Assembly (NCBI GenBank): GCA_029834535.1
Contig: JAQMWT010000309.1
Span: 496,001 to 560,000 of the forward strand
Origin: Chrysophaeum taylorii
Lineage: Eukaryota > Sar > Pelagophyceae > Pelagomonadales > Pelagomonadaceae
Direction: 5' to 3'
Length of the DNA: 64,000 nucleotides
In this document: piece after piece, positions 42,298 to 50,905 of the stretch
How the letters are laid out: each line of letters opens with the position of its first letter
Numbering within the stretch: position 1 is the first letter of the stretch
Notes under the pieces: model-generated
What the model was told of the DNA's origin: nothing
The model's input: only the letters and a program-made list of their open reading frames with translations
Database searches by the model: none
Made by a program: the position numbers and the translations under genes

Positions 42298-45200
42298 CTA
42301 AGTGTCTGGGGGAGCATTTGAGTAGAGCAGGTGATCTAACGAATAATAACAGGAGGGATCATGGGTCAGGCAGTCGGGAATTGTGCAGCAGACCAATGGT
42401 TGATCGGAAGGCGAATAATGAGAGTGGCCGTAGGGATGAGATTCTATTGTGGCTAATGTTGGGCTAGTAAAGATTTGACGATGTGACGGAGCGCTAGCGT
42501 GATCCCATGAAGAGATATGACCATTTAACCAAATCGGTTTCGACATGGTAAGGTAATCGTCGTAATGGGAGCGAGCAAGGCGGAGCTGTTTCTGGAAGAA
42601 GAGAGAACCAGAATTGCCTGTCACATACGTGTCAAAGCTGTCGTCCTGAGTGTAGCGTGGGACAGCTGAAGCTAGGCTATGAGCGTCTAAAACAATATGC
42701 GGATAATCGTAGCGCGATGAGGACATCGGGATAAAGTTGTCTGGAGGTGGCCATAAATATGAAAACTCTAAATTTGCTGTAGTTTGGGGTTCGTAGTCTC
42801 GTGTAAGTCGCCAGTGGCTATCATCGAAAGATGATTGGGCGGAGACTGAGGTTTGCGAGTGTATCGCGTATGATGGTGGATACAGGCGTGTGTCCTGTGC
42901 TGACGAGTCGGTGCCCTGTGCAGAAAATGCAGAAGAGTCGGGCAACAGAAGAAAATGCCTTAAGGCGATGGACAGCTTGAAGATAGTGTCCGTGCCAGGG
43001 GGAGAGTTGACTTCGAAGGTATGGTCAAAGTCGCATCTTTCGTGTTCTGTTCGATAAAGTAATCCTGAACTGTGACAATCGACTGATCTATTCATTTCAT
43101 GTCCGGAGTCGTTTTCATCAGAATCAAACTTCCCTTGATGTACAAGCGCGAGGGAGCGTGGTGCATCCTTGGTGAATCGTGCAGTGACTGAAAGGGGGGA
43201 CATTCGACAGAAGGGTGTTGTCGATATGCACGAGCTGTACAGTTTACAACGTGTAGGGAGCGTATGTTGCAAGAGAGGATTAATCTGTGGACGGGGGATG
43301 TCCGAAGAATGAACATGATGTGAGGTCCTGTCCATAATGCGAGAACTGTCCGATAATGAGTCATGCGAGACTGTGGCTAGCAGCGAGTGCGTGGGAATGA
43401 AGAAGTAAATAGTCATGGCAGTTAACTTCCCTTGCTTCGTAACACAACTGGGTGGGGCTAGCGGTGTGCGGCAGTGAGATGCGGTGAAATGCTTAGAGCA
43501 GAGCGCGTGTCCAGCCTGTGGAGATTGGGGGTTATCCTCGCGGGTGCTACGGAAAGCGTCGGCTGGGTGCGAATCGCAATGGCGGCTGTTGGGCTCAGAG
43601 TTCTGCAAGATGGAACCTGCAGTGCGAACGGAGAGGAGCGAACCGAGTGCGTCATAAGAGCGTAATACGCTGGTGCTGTCTGAGCTGTGTCCGAAGCATG
43701 ATTCCGATAACAATGTCGACAGATGCGAGATATGATCAGAACTGGACGAGGATTTCGCGTGAAGTTGTGTTGTAACCGAACCATAGTGGTGCAGAGCTTC
43801 AACGTCAAGCATAGTGCTGGGAGGGACGTGAAGAGAGATGAGTAAAGGACTCTGCGTGCGGCTATCATTTGGTGGCGGGCATTTATTGCGCGAGACTAGC
43901 GATAACTGCGAAGTGTGGCGTTGGCGTGACTGAACTTCGTTTGCATATGGCAGCATGCTGGATAAAATCGAGCGAGGGTGGAATGCTGAAACTTGAGAGG
44001 TGTGACCTGCGAGAGATTGACGGAAGAGCGTGGGAGGCTCTGAATTGCATTGATGACGGAACTTAGTGTCATCACAAATCGTCGGGGATTTGATCGTCGG
44101 GAGTCGCGTTGAAGCGGGGAGGAACGACGAATACTCATCAGGTCTTGGCGTGTGACAGAGGTCCTTAGAAAGAGGGACTTCGGTACGTGCCTTGAATTGA
44201 GTTCCGATGTAGCCAGAGTAGCCATAGGAGGCATGACTGATACGAATCGAAACGAATCTTGTCGTCGGTGGAAAACTAATGCGCCCTCGTAATTCGAACT
44301 GGGTGAAATCTTCGAATTGCCGGTGAGACGGAGAGACCATGATTGCGAAACGAGCGCAGAGCCGGGCGGCGGTCGGAGGAGGCGCTTCAGCGGTGGCTGA
44401 GACGACAGTGTTCTGCGTATCATGAATCGAAAGGTGTTTGGGCATCGTACTGTGCGACAAGCGAGCGTGCGTCTCAGTTGACTGTGGGTGTACCATGGGT
44501 ATGGCGCAATGTTTGTAGTCTAAACCGAGAGGGGCGGTGAGCGTGCCGTCGCGAGTGCATTGTAGCCTGTGCGGTGTCTGGGCTTTAATCGGAATATGAC
44601 ATATGACGTCATACAAAGCGATGGGAGCTGAATCAGACGTGATGGGACTGGCTAGTAGTGCCGGGAGCAGCATGTCGGGGGTGGCGCTCAGAGATGAGGG
44701 TGGAACGCAGTCCACTTCTATCTTGGTTGCCGTGTGTCGCGGTACTATGGGCGTAAACAAATGACATGAAGTAAATGCTTGTGTCCCAAACGAGAATGCG
44801 GTTATAGTCGCATGGCGAGGTTTCGTTTTGTCTCTGCTGCAGTCAAATGCTCTGGAGGAAACCAATGGAGAAACCATGAGCACATGGGTGGCGTCTGGTG
44901 GCCAAAGTTCCTGTGGGAGTGGTTGAGGTGACTCCAAAGTAGGATTCCTTCTTGGGTATGACTCAAGCGTTGCGATGATTTCATGCTCGAGATCATAGTC
45001 GTCCATTAGATGACTTGAGGTGGTCGCGAATGAGCGATACGTCGACCTGGTGTCAGGGGAGACCGAGGTGGTGCAGTGACCTGACTGGCTGAGGTAGCCG
45101 TGCTGGTAAGATTCCAGCGGGTGCGCATAACTCTGCAGAGTGCTGACATTGGCTTGTGCCTGATCTGCAGTCGTGCAGGGAGGCGAGATCGTCTGTGCTA

Positions 45201-46746
45201 ATGCGGATTGCAGCGACAGGGAAGGGTCAGGTGCCTGGGGGGCTGAGAGGCGGCCTTTGTCTTCCAGAGGCGAAGGGGTCAAGCAAAGCTGTAGCTTCGT
45301 CTCGTCGTGATCGGATAGGCGCAATGAGCTTGTGCGCATGATCGTGGTGCGCTTACCTGTGTCTTCATGATGTACCTTTGTGTCCTGTGGTGGTGCTTCT
45401 GCGAGCGGGACATATCTTAAGGATTGGTCCATCGGATGGGGTGCATCAGCTATGAATGAGACAGGAGCCAGTAGCAGTGCAAGGTCAGGTGACAGAACGT
45501 TTGCGTGGTCGAGTAATTGAGCGTTGGACCTGAGCATCGTCTGCATAGTCTGGAACCGTGCTGTGCAGTTGGTTTGCGTTGTCTCGTCTGCTACATCAAT
45601 GAGCTGGCTGGTGTAGCTGGCCGTTGTGGTCTTATCTTTCGTCTTGTCGTCCAATAGAGACTGCGAGATAGTACTCGTTGCTATGTGCGAGACTTTAAGT
45701 AGCTGTTGAGCAGCTGTTGAGAGCTGAGTGCTTTCTTGTCTGGCAGTTTCTGTGGCTTTGGAGTTCCAGAGACATGATTGCGCAGCTTCAGACGTCTTGG
45801 CATTGGGGATTGCCATAAAGTAACTCGTAAGTTCAAAGTCGGACGTCGGAAAATGCATCGAAAGACCTGTGAGGTCACCAATTGAAATACGCCCTCGTAA
45901 GGCGTGCGCGACGTGGTGCGGGCGCGAGCGACTTAGGTTGGTGATCTGAAGGTCGTGAGATACGTTGCGGCGCGGAGCGTCGGTGGAAATGACGAGTGTC
46001 GTGGTGTTAGAGGCGGTGACGCGGAGAGCATCGAAAAGCGTGTCATGCTCCAAGAGCGAAAGCGCGTGATGCGGGTGGTCCGAAGTCAGTGCCAAAAGGA
46101 GTGTGGCTCGCGGCTGACCTGTCTGCAAGGTAGGGCAGATGGGCGCGTGAGCTGAGATCCCGTGGTGGAGAGTATCCGGCCTGAAATGCTTGGGGTCCAG
46201 TGCGGGAATTCGAAAAGAGGGGTCGCCGAAGGAGAGTGCAGTTGAACCAAGGGCGATGTAAGGGTCAGTCCTGCTGGGTGCATCCTCAATAGCGGAGATG
46301 CTGGGACCAGAGCGGTGAGTGCCGTAGTGACCAGGGTTGCCCTTAGGCGTGTAGAGCATTCGAAGGTGCGGGCATGTGACATGCGTCCTCAAATGAGGAG
46401 TGACGTGCTGAGCGATAAGACGCTTTTGAGGGAGGCAACGTACGTGACTTGGGTGCGTGTTTGTGGTGGAGCCGGCAGCTGGCGTGGAACGTTTGTCGTG
46501 CATTCCAGTGATGCGAAAATGCTTAGAGAAGTGGTTCAGTTGGAGCGAGTCTGTGCATAGTGCGCGGAGAATGTTTCCTGAGAGCGCAACGTCGATTTCC
46601 CGGAGGCAGCGCAGGCGTGTGGCGTCCAGAAGAGAGCTATGCAAGGGGACACACAGGACCGAAGTGGTCGCAATAGAATCGTGCATAGTTTGCGGCTGAT
46701 CGGGTCGTTCCGAACTCTCGAAATCTGTGTCTGTTACTGCAGCCAT
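42298..46746 (-). CDS. Giant ORF of the LTR element, unknown function
   Basis: 1,482 codons without a stop, ATG at 46,746. The protein is very rich in Ser, Thr, His, Pro and Leu and poor in Lys. I looked for and did not see the reverse-transcriptase palm boxes (a lone SHYDDYL near the C-terminus lacks the surrounding blocks), an integrase HHCC finger or DDE triad, a DTG/DSG protease loop, or a tyrosine-recombinase signature. A short motif, LRGRIS, occurs twice (roughly residues 285 and 825). No membrane helix or signal peptide is evident. Its start overlaps the end of the preceding ORF by 13 bp in the -1 frame, as in gag-pol arrangements. Such a long frame cannot persist by chance, so it is or recently was translated. 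The function is unknown; a diverged pol or a structural protein are both possible. Confidence 0.65.
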   Translation of the reverse strand: MAAVTDTDFESSERPDQPQTMHDSIATTSVLCVPLHSSLLDATRLRCLREIDVALSGNILRALCTDSLQLNHFSKHFRITGMHDKRSTPAAGSTTNTHPSHVRCLPQKRLIAQHVTPHLRTHVTCPHLRMLYTPKGNPGHYGTHRSGPSISAIEDAPSRTDPYIALGSTALSFGDPSFRIPALDPKHFRPDTLHHGISAHAPICPTLQTGQPRATLLLALTSDHPHHALSLLEHDTLFDALRVTASNTTTLVISTDAPRRNVSHDLQITNLSRSRPHHVAHALRGRISIGDLTGLSMHFPTSDFELTSYFMAIPNAKTSEAAQSCLWNSKATETARQESTQLSTAAQQLLKVSHIATSTISQSLLDDKTKDKTTTASYTSQLIDVADETTQTNCTARFQTMQTMLRSNAQLLDHANVLSPDLALLLAPVSFIADAPHPMDQSLRYVPLAEAPPQDTKVHHEDTGKRTTIMRTSSLRLSDHDETKLQLCLTPSPLEDKGRLSAPQAPDPSLSLQSALAQTISPPCTTADQAQANVSTLQSYAHPLESYQHGYLSQSGHCTTSVSPDTRSTYRSFATTSSHLMDDYDLEHEIIATLESYPRRNPTLESPQPLPQELWPPDATHVLMVSPLVSSRAFDCSRDKTKPRHATITAFSFGTQAFTSCHLFTPIVPRHTATKIEVDCVPPSSLSATPDMLLPALLASPITSDSAPIALYDVICHIPIKAQTPHRLQCTRDGTLTAPLGLDYKHCAIPMVHPQSTETHARLSHSTMPKHLSIHDTQNTVVSATAEAPPPTAARLCARFAIMVSPSHRQFEDFTQFELRGRISFPPTTRFVSIRISHASYGYSGYIGTQFKARTEVPLSKDLCHTPRPDEYSSFLPASTRLPTIKSPTICDDTKFRHQCNSEPPTLFRQSLAGHTSQVSAFHPRSILSSMLPYANEVQSRQRHTSQLSLVSRNKCPPPNDSRTQSPLLISLHVPPSTMLDVEALHHYGSVTTQLHAKSSSSSDHISHLSTLLSESCFGHSSDSTSVLRSYDALGSLLSVRTAGSILQNSEPNSRHCDSHPADAFRSTREDNPQSPQAGHALCSKHFTASHCRTPLAPPSCVTKQGKLTAMTIYFFIPTHSLLATVSHDSLSDSSRIMDRTSHHVHSSDIPRPQINPLLQHTLPTRCKLYSSCISTTPFCRMSPLSVTARFTKDAPRSLALVHQGKFDSDENDSGHEMNRSVDCHSSGLLYRTEHERCDFDHTFEVNSPPGTDTIFKLSIALRHFLLLPDSSAFSAQGTDSSAQDTRLYPPSYAIHSQTSVSAQSSFDDSHWRLTRDYEPQTTANLEFSYLWPPPDNFIPMSSSRYDYPHIVLDAHSLASAVPRYTQDDSFDTYVTGNSGSLFFQKQLRLARSHYDDYLTMSKPIWLNGHISSWDHASAPSHRQIFTSPTLATIESHPYGHSHYSPSDQPLVCCTIPDCLTHDPSCYYSLDHLLYSNAPPDT

Positions 46747-47501
46747 GGGGAAAGGTTTCCAGAGGCTTGGTCGCGGTGAGACATAAGGATCGCAGTCAAA
46801 AGGAGTGCGTCCTCTGACTGAGAGTTGGGGAGCGGGTGATCAGGTGTTGCGACTGGTGCTCGTGCGAAGACATCCATCAAATCGTTACACGGTGATCGCA
46901 GATAGGTCCATGCAACCTGCTGAGCAGTGTCATCCAGTGCATCCAACCGAGAAGGTGGATGGTGGGTGCAGCAGCAAGCGCCGGTGAGCGGCAGTGCGCG
47001 CCTGTCTTCGAGGAGGGGAGGCGGCGAGGCGGAACCAGCTTCGAAGTGATCGGGAGCTGCGGATCGAGAGATATTGAATAAGGCGGGAATGCCTTGTGAA
47101 TCTGAGCTGATACCTGCAGGTGCGGTGAGTGCCTGCGAGTATGTTGACCGTGGGACCGTTGACAGCGTGATTCGTCCGTGTGGATTCGGCATTGCGGGGT
47201 CATTGGTGGTGCTTGGATCAGGCGGCTGATCTGGAATGGTCGAGGAGACCACCTTCGAGACTTGTGAAGTGGGTATTGCTACTTCGCTGTATGCATCATA
47301 CCAGGGGACTGAATCAGAGGGGATGTTGTCTGTCAGTGGCCTGCGGCTCTTGTGCCCGGTGCATGGAATACGGCGGAGCTTTAGATTCTTGGGTGTGGTT
47401 GCCATAGTCGATGTAGGCGTAATACTCGGGAACATCTCGAGGTGTCTTGTTCTTTGACTTGTCGAAAGTGCGAACGAGATGGCCTGGTGTTTCTTCGACA
47501 A
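46734..47501 (-). CDS. Second ORF of the LTR element, unknown
   Basis: 255 codons, Pro/Ser/Thr-rich and probably disordered, with a helical C-terminal part (LDALDDTAQQVAWTYLRSP, then SEDALLLTAILMSHRDQ). It ends LSPWLQ at a TAA that lies inside the first codons of the giant ORF (13-bp overlap, -1 frame). An upstream frame (47,314-47,775, ending in PRDVPEYYAYIDYGNHTQ) overlaps its 5' end, so the annotated start may be an artefact of an earlier shift. Likely the C-terminal part of a gag-like polyprotein (inference). Confidence 0.4.
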   Translation of the reverse strand: MSKKHQAISFALSTSQRTRHLEMFPSITPTSTMATTPKNLKLRRIPCTGHKSRRPLTDNIPSDSVPWYDAYSEVAIPTSQVSKVVSSTIPDQPPDPSTTNDPAMPNPHGRITLSTVPRSTYSQALTAPAGISSDSQGIPALFNISRSAAPDHFEAGSASPPPLLEDRRALPLTGACCCTHHPPSRLDALDDTAQQVAWTYLRSPCNDLMDVFARAPVATPDHPLPNSQSEDALLLTAILMSHRDQASGNLSPWLQ

Positions 47502-47543
47502 GATTGCTTCCTGGGCCGTTGTGCCCGAAGAGAAGAGAAGCCC

Positions 47544-48599
47544 TTATGCATGTCTTGGCAGCATGATGGTGAGCATGACCATCTGGCAAAGAGCTGTCTT
47601 TTGATAGTTCGGAACTTGTCGACTCTCTTGATGTGGGTGGTCTTGATTCTTGGTGGGACTTTGCACGTGGTGATGATCGTCGTTGGTGGTGGGGGTACGG
47701 TCGCCTCGCAACTCGGACGCGGGGATGTGGTCGAGTTGGAGTGAACCAGGTAGCTGATAAGGCGAGCGGGTGCAAAGGGGTTCAGGGGGTGCCAAAGAAG
47801 AGGCGAAGAGTGAGGAGGAGGGGCCAGAGATGGCGGGAGGTTGAGAACAGAGAGACGGAGTGGGTGGTGAACCAGGAGAACCAGGTCCGGGGCATCCGTG
47901 GAGGTGGTGATGATACTCGGGGAGAATCGGGGGAGAGGCATTGGAGGTTGGTTCGGAAGGGGATGAAGGTTGGTAGTGGATGGGGAAAGGAAGTGAAAGA
48001 TGCGATGCAGCATCTTGGGTGGGGTGAGTGGCATCCAATGACGTAAGAATGGTTTGGAGGACGGAGTTGGTTTCAAGGTGGGAGCTACGGATGTCAGCGT
48101 GGGCAGTTTCGAGTGCCTTGAGCTGGGTGAGGGTGAGATGGTGTTCGGCTTGGGTGGAGACCAGTTCGTCGGCTTGGATGGCGAGCTGGGCAGTGGCGAA
48201 AGCTAGGGCGGCGTCGGTGGTGGTGAGTTTGTTGGCTGTGGAGGACAAAGCGTCATCCTTGCGAATGAGCATGGCCTTGGTTGCGGCCAATTCAGCGGTT
48301 TGGGAGCGGAATGCAGCCGTAGTGACGGCCAACTCGCGTTGGAGCGCAGACGGAGGTGCATTGGAACTTGGAGAAAGGAGGTGGAGTGTTGCTTGAGTGG
48401 GGACTCGAGTGGGGACGGAGGAATGGTCGTAGTCGTGCGTAGTCACGCGGGTGGAGGTGCAAATCGGGGGAACAGCGACTTTCGAAAGGTGGTGAAGGTC
48501 TGTCATGAGGGTGCGATGGTTGGGCGGCCGGAACTTGAGCCGCGGAAGGAGCTGTGGTAGACATGGAAGTGCCGGGGCCGTCGTGGCCGTAGGTGGCAT
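47544..48599 (-). CDS. Coiled-coil gag-like ORF of the LTR element
   Basis: 351 codons. A Pro/His-rich N-terminal third is followed by about 90 residues of regular heptads (ELAVTTAAFRSQTAELAATK, DDALSSTANKLTTTDAALAF, ADELVSTQAEHHLTLTQLKA), a strong coiled coil, then a Pro/Ser-rich C-terminal region. It ends LPRHA; a frame shift near 47,620 would continue it as SELSKDSSLPDGHAHH and on to 47,314. A capsid-like assembly role through the coiled coil is plausible for a gag protein but no capsid or zinc-knuckle motif is seen. Confidence 0.45.
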   Translation of the reverse strand: MPPTATTAPALPCLPQLLPRLKFRPPNHRTLMTDLHHLSKVAVPPICTSTRVTTHDYDHSSVPTRVPTQATLHLLSPSSNAPPSALQRELAVTTAAFRSQTAELAATKAMLIRKDDALSSTANKLTTTDAALAFATAQLAIQADELVSTQAEHHLTLTQLKALETAHADIRSSHLETNSVLQTILTSLDATHPTQDAASHLSLPFPIHYQPSSPSEPTSNASPPILPEYHHHLHGCPGPGSPGSPPTPSLCSQPPAISGPSSSLFASSLAPPEPLCTRSPYQLPGSLQLDHIPASELRGDRTPTTNDDHHHVQSPTKNQDHPHQESRQVPNYQKTALCQMVMLTIMLPRHA

Positions 48600-49010
48600 G
48601 GTCTTGTGGATGGAGAGGAATGTCCTCCGAGGAGAGTGACTTGCGGACGATGATGGATATCGGACAAGGGAATCCGACAGTGGGGCGGCACGAGCTTGAG
48701 CCGCGGTGATCGATCGGGGATGAAGGTGCCGGGGCCGTCATGGCCGTATATGGTGGCATGATCATCAAGAAGATGAGTGGTGCGACGAGAGGGTTGACGA
48801 GGATGTTGTCCACAACTTGTGCATGTGTGGTGTAGTCGCCGATAGTGGGGAGTTAGGCTCCAGAAGAAGGAGCTCCGGTGGGGTCGGCGGAGTGAAGGGA
48901 GTAATGAATGTTTCTTGGTGGTGGTGTGTTCAACATTGCTGGTGCGATATTTGAACAAGTTGGAGTGTCCTCGTGAATGCGGGTTGTGCAAGGTTGTGGA
49001 GTAACCTTGG

Positions 49011-49449
49011 CTATGGTCCGGAGGGAAGGCAGTTGGGTCTGAGACTTTGCCGTGGGGTGTTTGATATCCGGTGGAGTTGTCGGCACGAGGGGGGGGTGAC
49101 CATCGAGATGATCGGGTCTTGGGTCGCGACTTCGTGAGAAGTTTGTTTGTGCTCGATTGGAGTGGCCGTGTGAAGAGTTGGTTGGGGAGCTTGTTCGAGT
49201 TGCTCCTCGTCTTGATCGAGTTCCACTTCTTGATCATTTGCGGCAGTGAGTTTGGCTCTGAGAAGATGAGCGTAAGCAGCAGCGATTTTTTTTGGCTTGC
49301 AAGGCAGCATTATCAGCGGCGTGTTGATCTAAGATATCATCTAGGAGCTGTGTGAGCGGTTGCCAGAAAAGTTATTGTGGGTCTTGTTGTGTAGCGAATT
49401 GCGTCGCTACTTCCAGAAGACTCGGGACTTGTGGGTCGTGAGTCGCCAT
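49011..49449 (-). pseudogene. N-terminal gag-like frame of the LTR element, broken
   Basis: From ATG at 49,449: MATHDPQVPSLLEVATQF, ATQQDPQ, a TAA, then LFWQPLTQLLDDILDQHAAD, NAALQAKK, and at a run of eight A/T bases a shift into AAAYAHLLRAKLTAANDQ and an acidic DQDEEQLEQ stretch, ending at 49,011. The helical, Gln/Leu-rich start 340 bp inside the 5' LTR is where gag should begin. Two lesions (one stop, one shift in the homopolymer) prevent normal translation. Confidence 0.5.
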
Positions 49450-49732
49450 CGTTTTCGGGTTGCGGCGTTTTGTGCGTTGACAGCTCTTCGGCTTCTCCGC
49501 AGCGGCACGCAAAAGACACAAATGAAGCACCACAAACCCTTACCGCCGTTGTTGGTTGCCTTTCACACTTTTTTTTTTCACACTTTTTCACCAGTAGCAA
49601 GCAAGCAAGCGATGAGACTTGACTACTACGGTGGTCTTAAAAACTTTCTTCAGGAGATTGCTCTTTTCTGGAAATCCTGAGCCTTTGTTTGTCCAAGACG
49701 TCGATCGAGATCGATGTCTCTTTCGGAGGAGG

Positions 49733-49760
49733 AGGACGGACGGACGGACGGACGGACGTT
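49733..49760 (+). repeat. (GGAC)n microsatellite
   Basis: About six GGAC units just outside the candidate primer-binding region of the LTR element. Confidence 0.85.
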
Positions 49761-49791
49761 TCTCTACCAGTACCGGACTGGGTCCAAACCT

Positions 49792-49937
49792 AGAGAACAG
49801 TAAAAATCACTGTGCCTCTGGTAGAGAATGATGGCAGTGGTAGTGCTCTCTGCCTTTCGTCCTGTCCTCTCGCAGCGATGATTTAGTGGTGTGTGGGTAA
49901 GAGGGGTTCCTAAGCCTAAATGGAATTTTCTCTCTCT
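49792..49937 (-). repeat. LTR (5' LTR of the 8.2-kb element)
   Basis: See partner at 41,765-41,949; followed outside by the target duplication ACTAT. Confidence 0.85.
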
Positions 49938-50101
49938 CTACTATGCTAACGGATCAAAAGAGTGAATAAAATACAGAGAGGGCGGAAAAATATATCCCCC
50001 CCCCCCTCCTTGAAGGACCAGAGATCGCAAACGAGAGTTGGCTGGCGGACGCTTATTATTACCCTCTTGACAGCACCCAACGGGCCAATAGAAAGAAAAA
50101 G

Positions 50102-50854
50102 ATGGGAAACAAATGTCGTCGTCGTCGATACGAGGGCGTCTGGGGCGTGTTGTATATCTTTTACCTCGTGGGCGTTGGCCTCAATTTGACCGCGTGCTGG
50201 TTCCTCGTGAAGACGATAGTCGCTGTTGTCCTCGGGCGTCCGAAGCCGAAACATTCGGAATTTACGGAGGCACTTCTAAGTTTTTTATCGCCGAAAGTTT
50301 TGGAAGTTGAAACCGCGCCGACAAACGATGGATGTATTGTCCTCGCGAATCACGTGAACTGGAGCGACTTTGTGATCGACATTTGCCTCGTTCCGCGGGG
50401 AGTGTATGTTTCGCGGAACGTGCTGAAGTTTCTGTTCTTTCCGGGCTCGATATTCCGAGATCTTTTGTTCGGGGATTGTATCTTTTTCAAAAGGGGAAAC
50501 AAGGAGAGCAAGCCCCAGCTCTACAAGCAGGTCGTCGACAAGGTCAACGAGGGGCGTTCGGTTATCGTATACCCCGAAGGAACGAGAAATCCTTCGAGGA
50601 AGAAAATGAACTTGAAGCTGGGTTTGGTCAAGTTAGCGTTCAAAGTCGGAGCGCCGGTCTACGTGTCGATGACGTCGAACAAAGAAACTATCTGCGACGA
50701 ACACCGCAAGCTCGTAACCATCGGCGTCGAAATCAGAAACAAAAAGTCGAACCTCATCAAGCCGGGCGACTATGATGGTCTCGACGACTTCATCGCCGAG
50801 GTCCAGCGAGAGTGGGACCGGCTCTGGGACGACATCATCATCGCACCCTCGTAG
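50102..50854 (+). CDS. PlsC-family 1-acyl-glycerol-3-phosphate acyltransferase-like
   Basis: 250 codons. Transfers an acyl group from a thioester to a lysophospholipid or related acceptor in the membrane. The N-terminal hydrophobic segment, about residues 14-42 (YIFYLVGVGLNLTACWFLVK), anchors it. The catalytic HX4D motif is NHVNWSD (His84, Asp89), the acceptor-phosphate motif is YPEGTRNPS (Glu159-Arg162), and FFKRGNK lies between them as in the family's block II. GAPVYVSM is the usual block IV. Length is typical. The C-terminus DDFIAEVQREWDRLWDD is helical. Whether it prefers lysophosphatidate or another lysolipid cannot be told. It starts 165 bp outside the LTR element and converges with the xanthine dehydrogenase gene, with stops about 50 bp apart. 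Confidence 0.9.
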   Translation: MGNKCRRRRYEGVWGVLYIFYLVGVGLNLTACWFLVKTIVAVVLGRPKPKHSEFTEALLSFLSPKVLEVETAPTNDGCIVLANHVNWSDFVIDICLVPRGVYVSRNVLKFLFFPGSIFRDLLFGDCIFFKRGNKESKPQLYKQVVDKVNEGRSVIVYPEGTRNPSRKKMNLKLGLVKLAFKVGAPVYVSMTSNKETICDEHRKLVTIGVEIRNKKSNLIKPGDYDGLDDFIAEVQREWDRLWDDIIIAPS

Positions 50855-50905
50855 TGTGCACAAGAAGAGAGTATGTATTTATATGTACAATCATAATCAT
50901 CGTCG

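Larger units (their letters stand above)
41765..49937 (-). mobile_element. 8.17-kb LTR element with broken gag-like frames and a giant unknown ORF
   Basis: Direct repeats at 41,765-41,949 and 49,792-49,937 both begin AGAGAACAGTAAAAATCACT and end near CCTAAATGGAATTTTCT...TCTCT; the tips AGAGA/TCTCT are inverted. Host ACTAT is present on both outer flanks (41,760-41,764 and 49,938-49,942), a perfect 5-bp target duplication. In minus orientation a TGG-starting primer-binding-site candidate lies 5 nt inside the right LTR (about 49,769-49,786). All sizeable frames are on the minus strand: gag-like pieces (49,449-46,734), then a 1,482-codon ORF to within 350 bp of the left LTR. No pol motifs were recognised, so it may be a non-autonomous 'large retrotransposon derivative' carrying its own ORF. 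GC content is lower than in the flanking genes. Confidence 0.8.

Noticed and set aside
42298-46746. Reading the lone SHYDDYL near the C-terminus of the giant ORF as the YxDD box of a reverse transcriptase
   Set aside because: The neighbouring RT blocks and any RNase H or integrase signature are absent.
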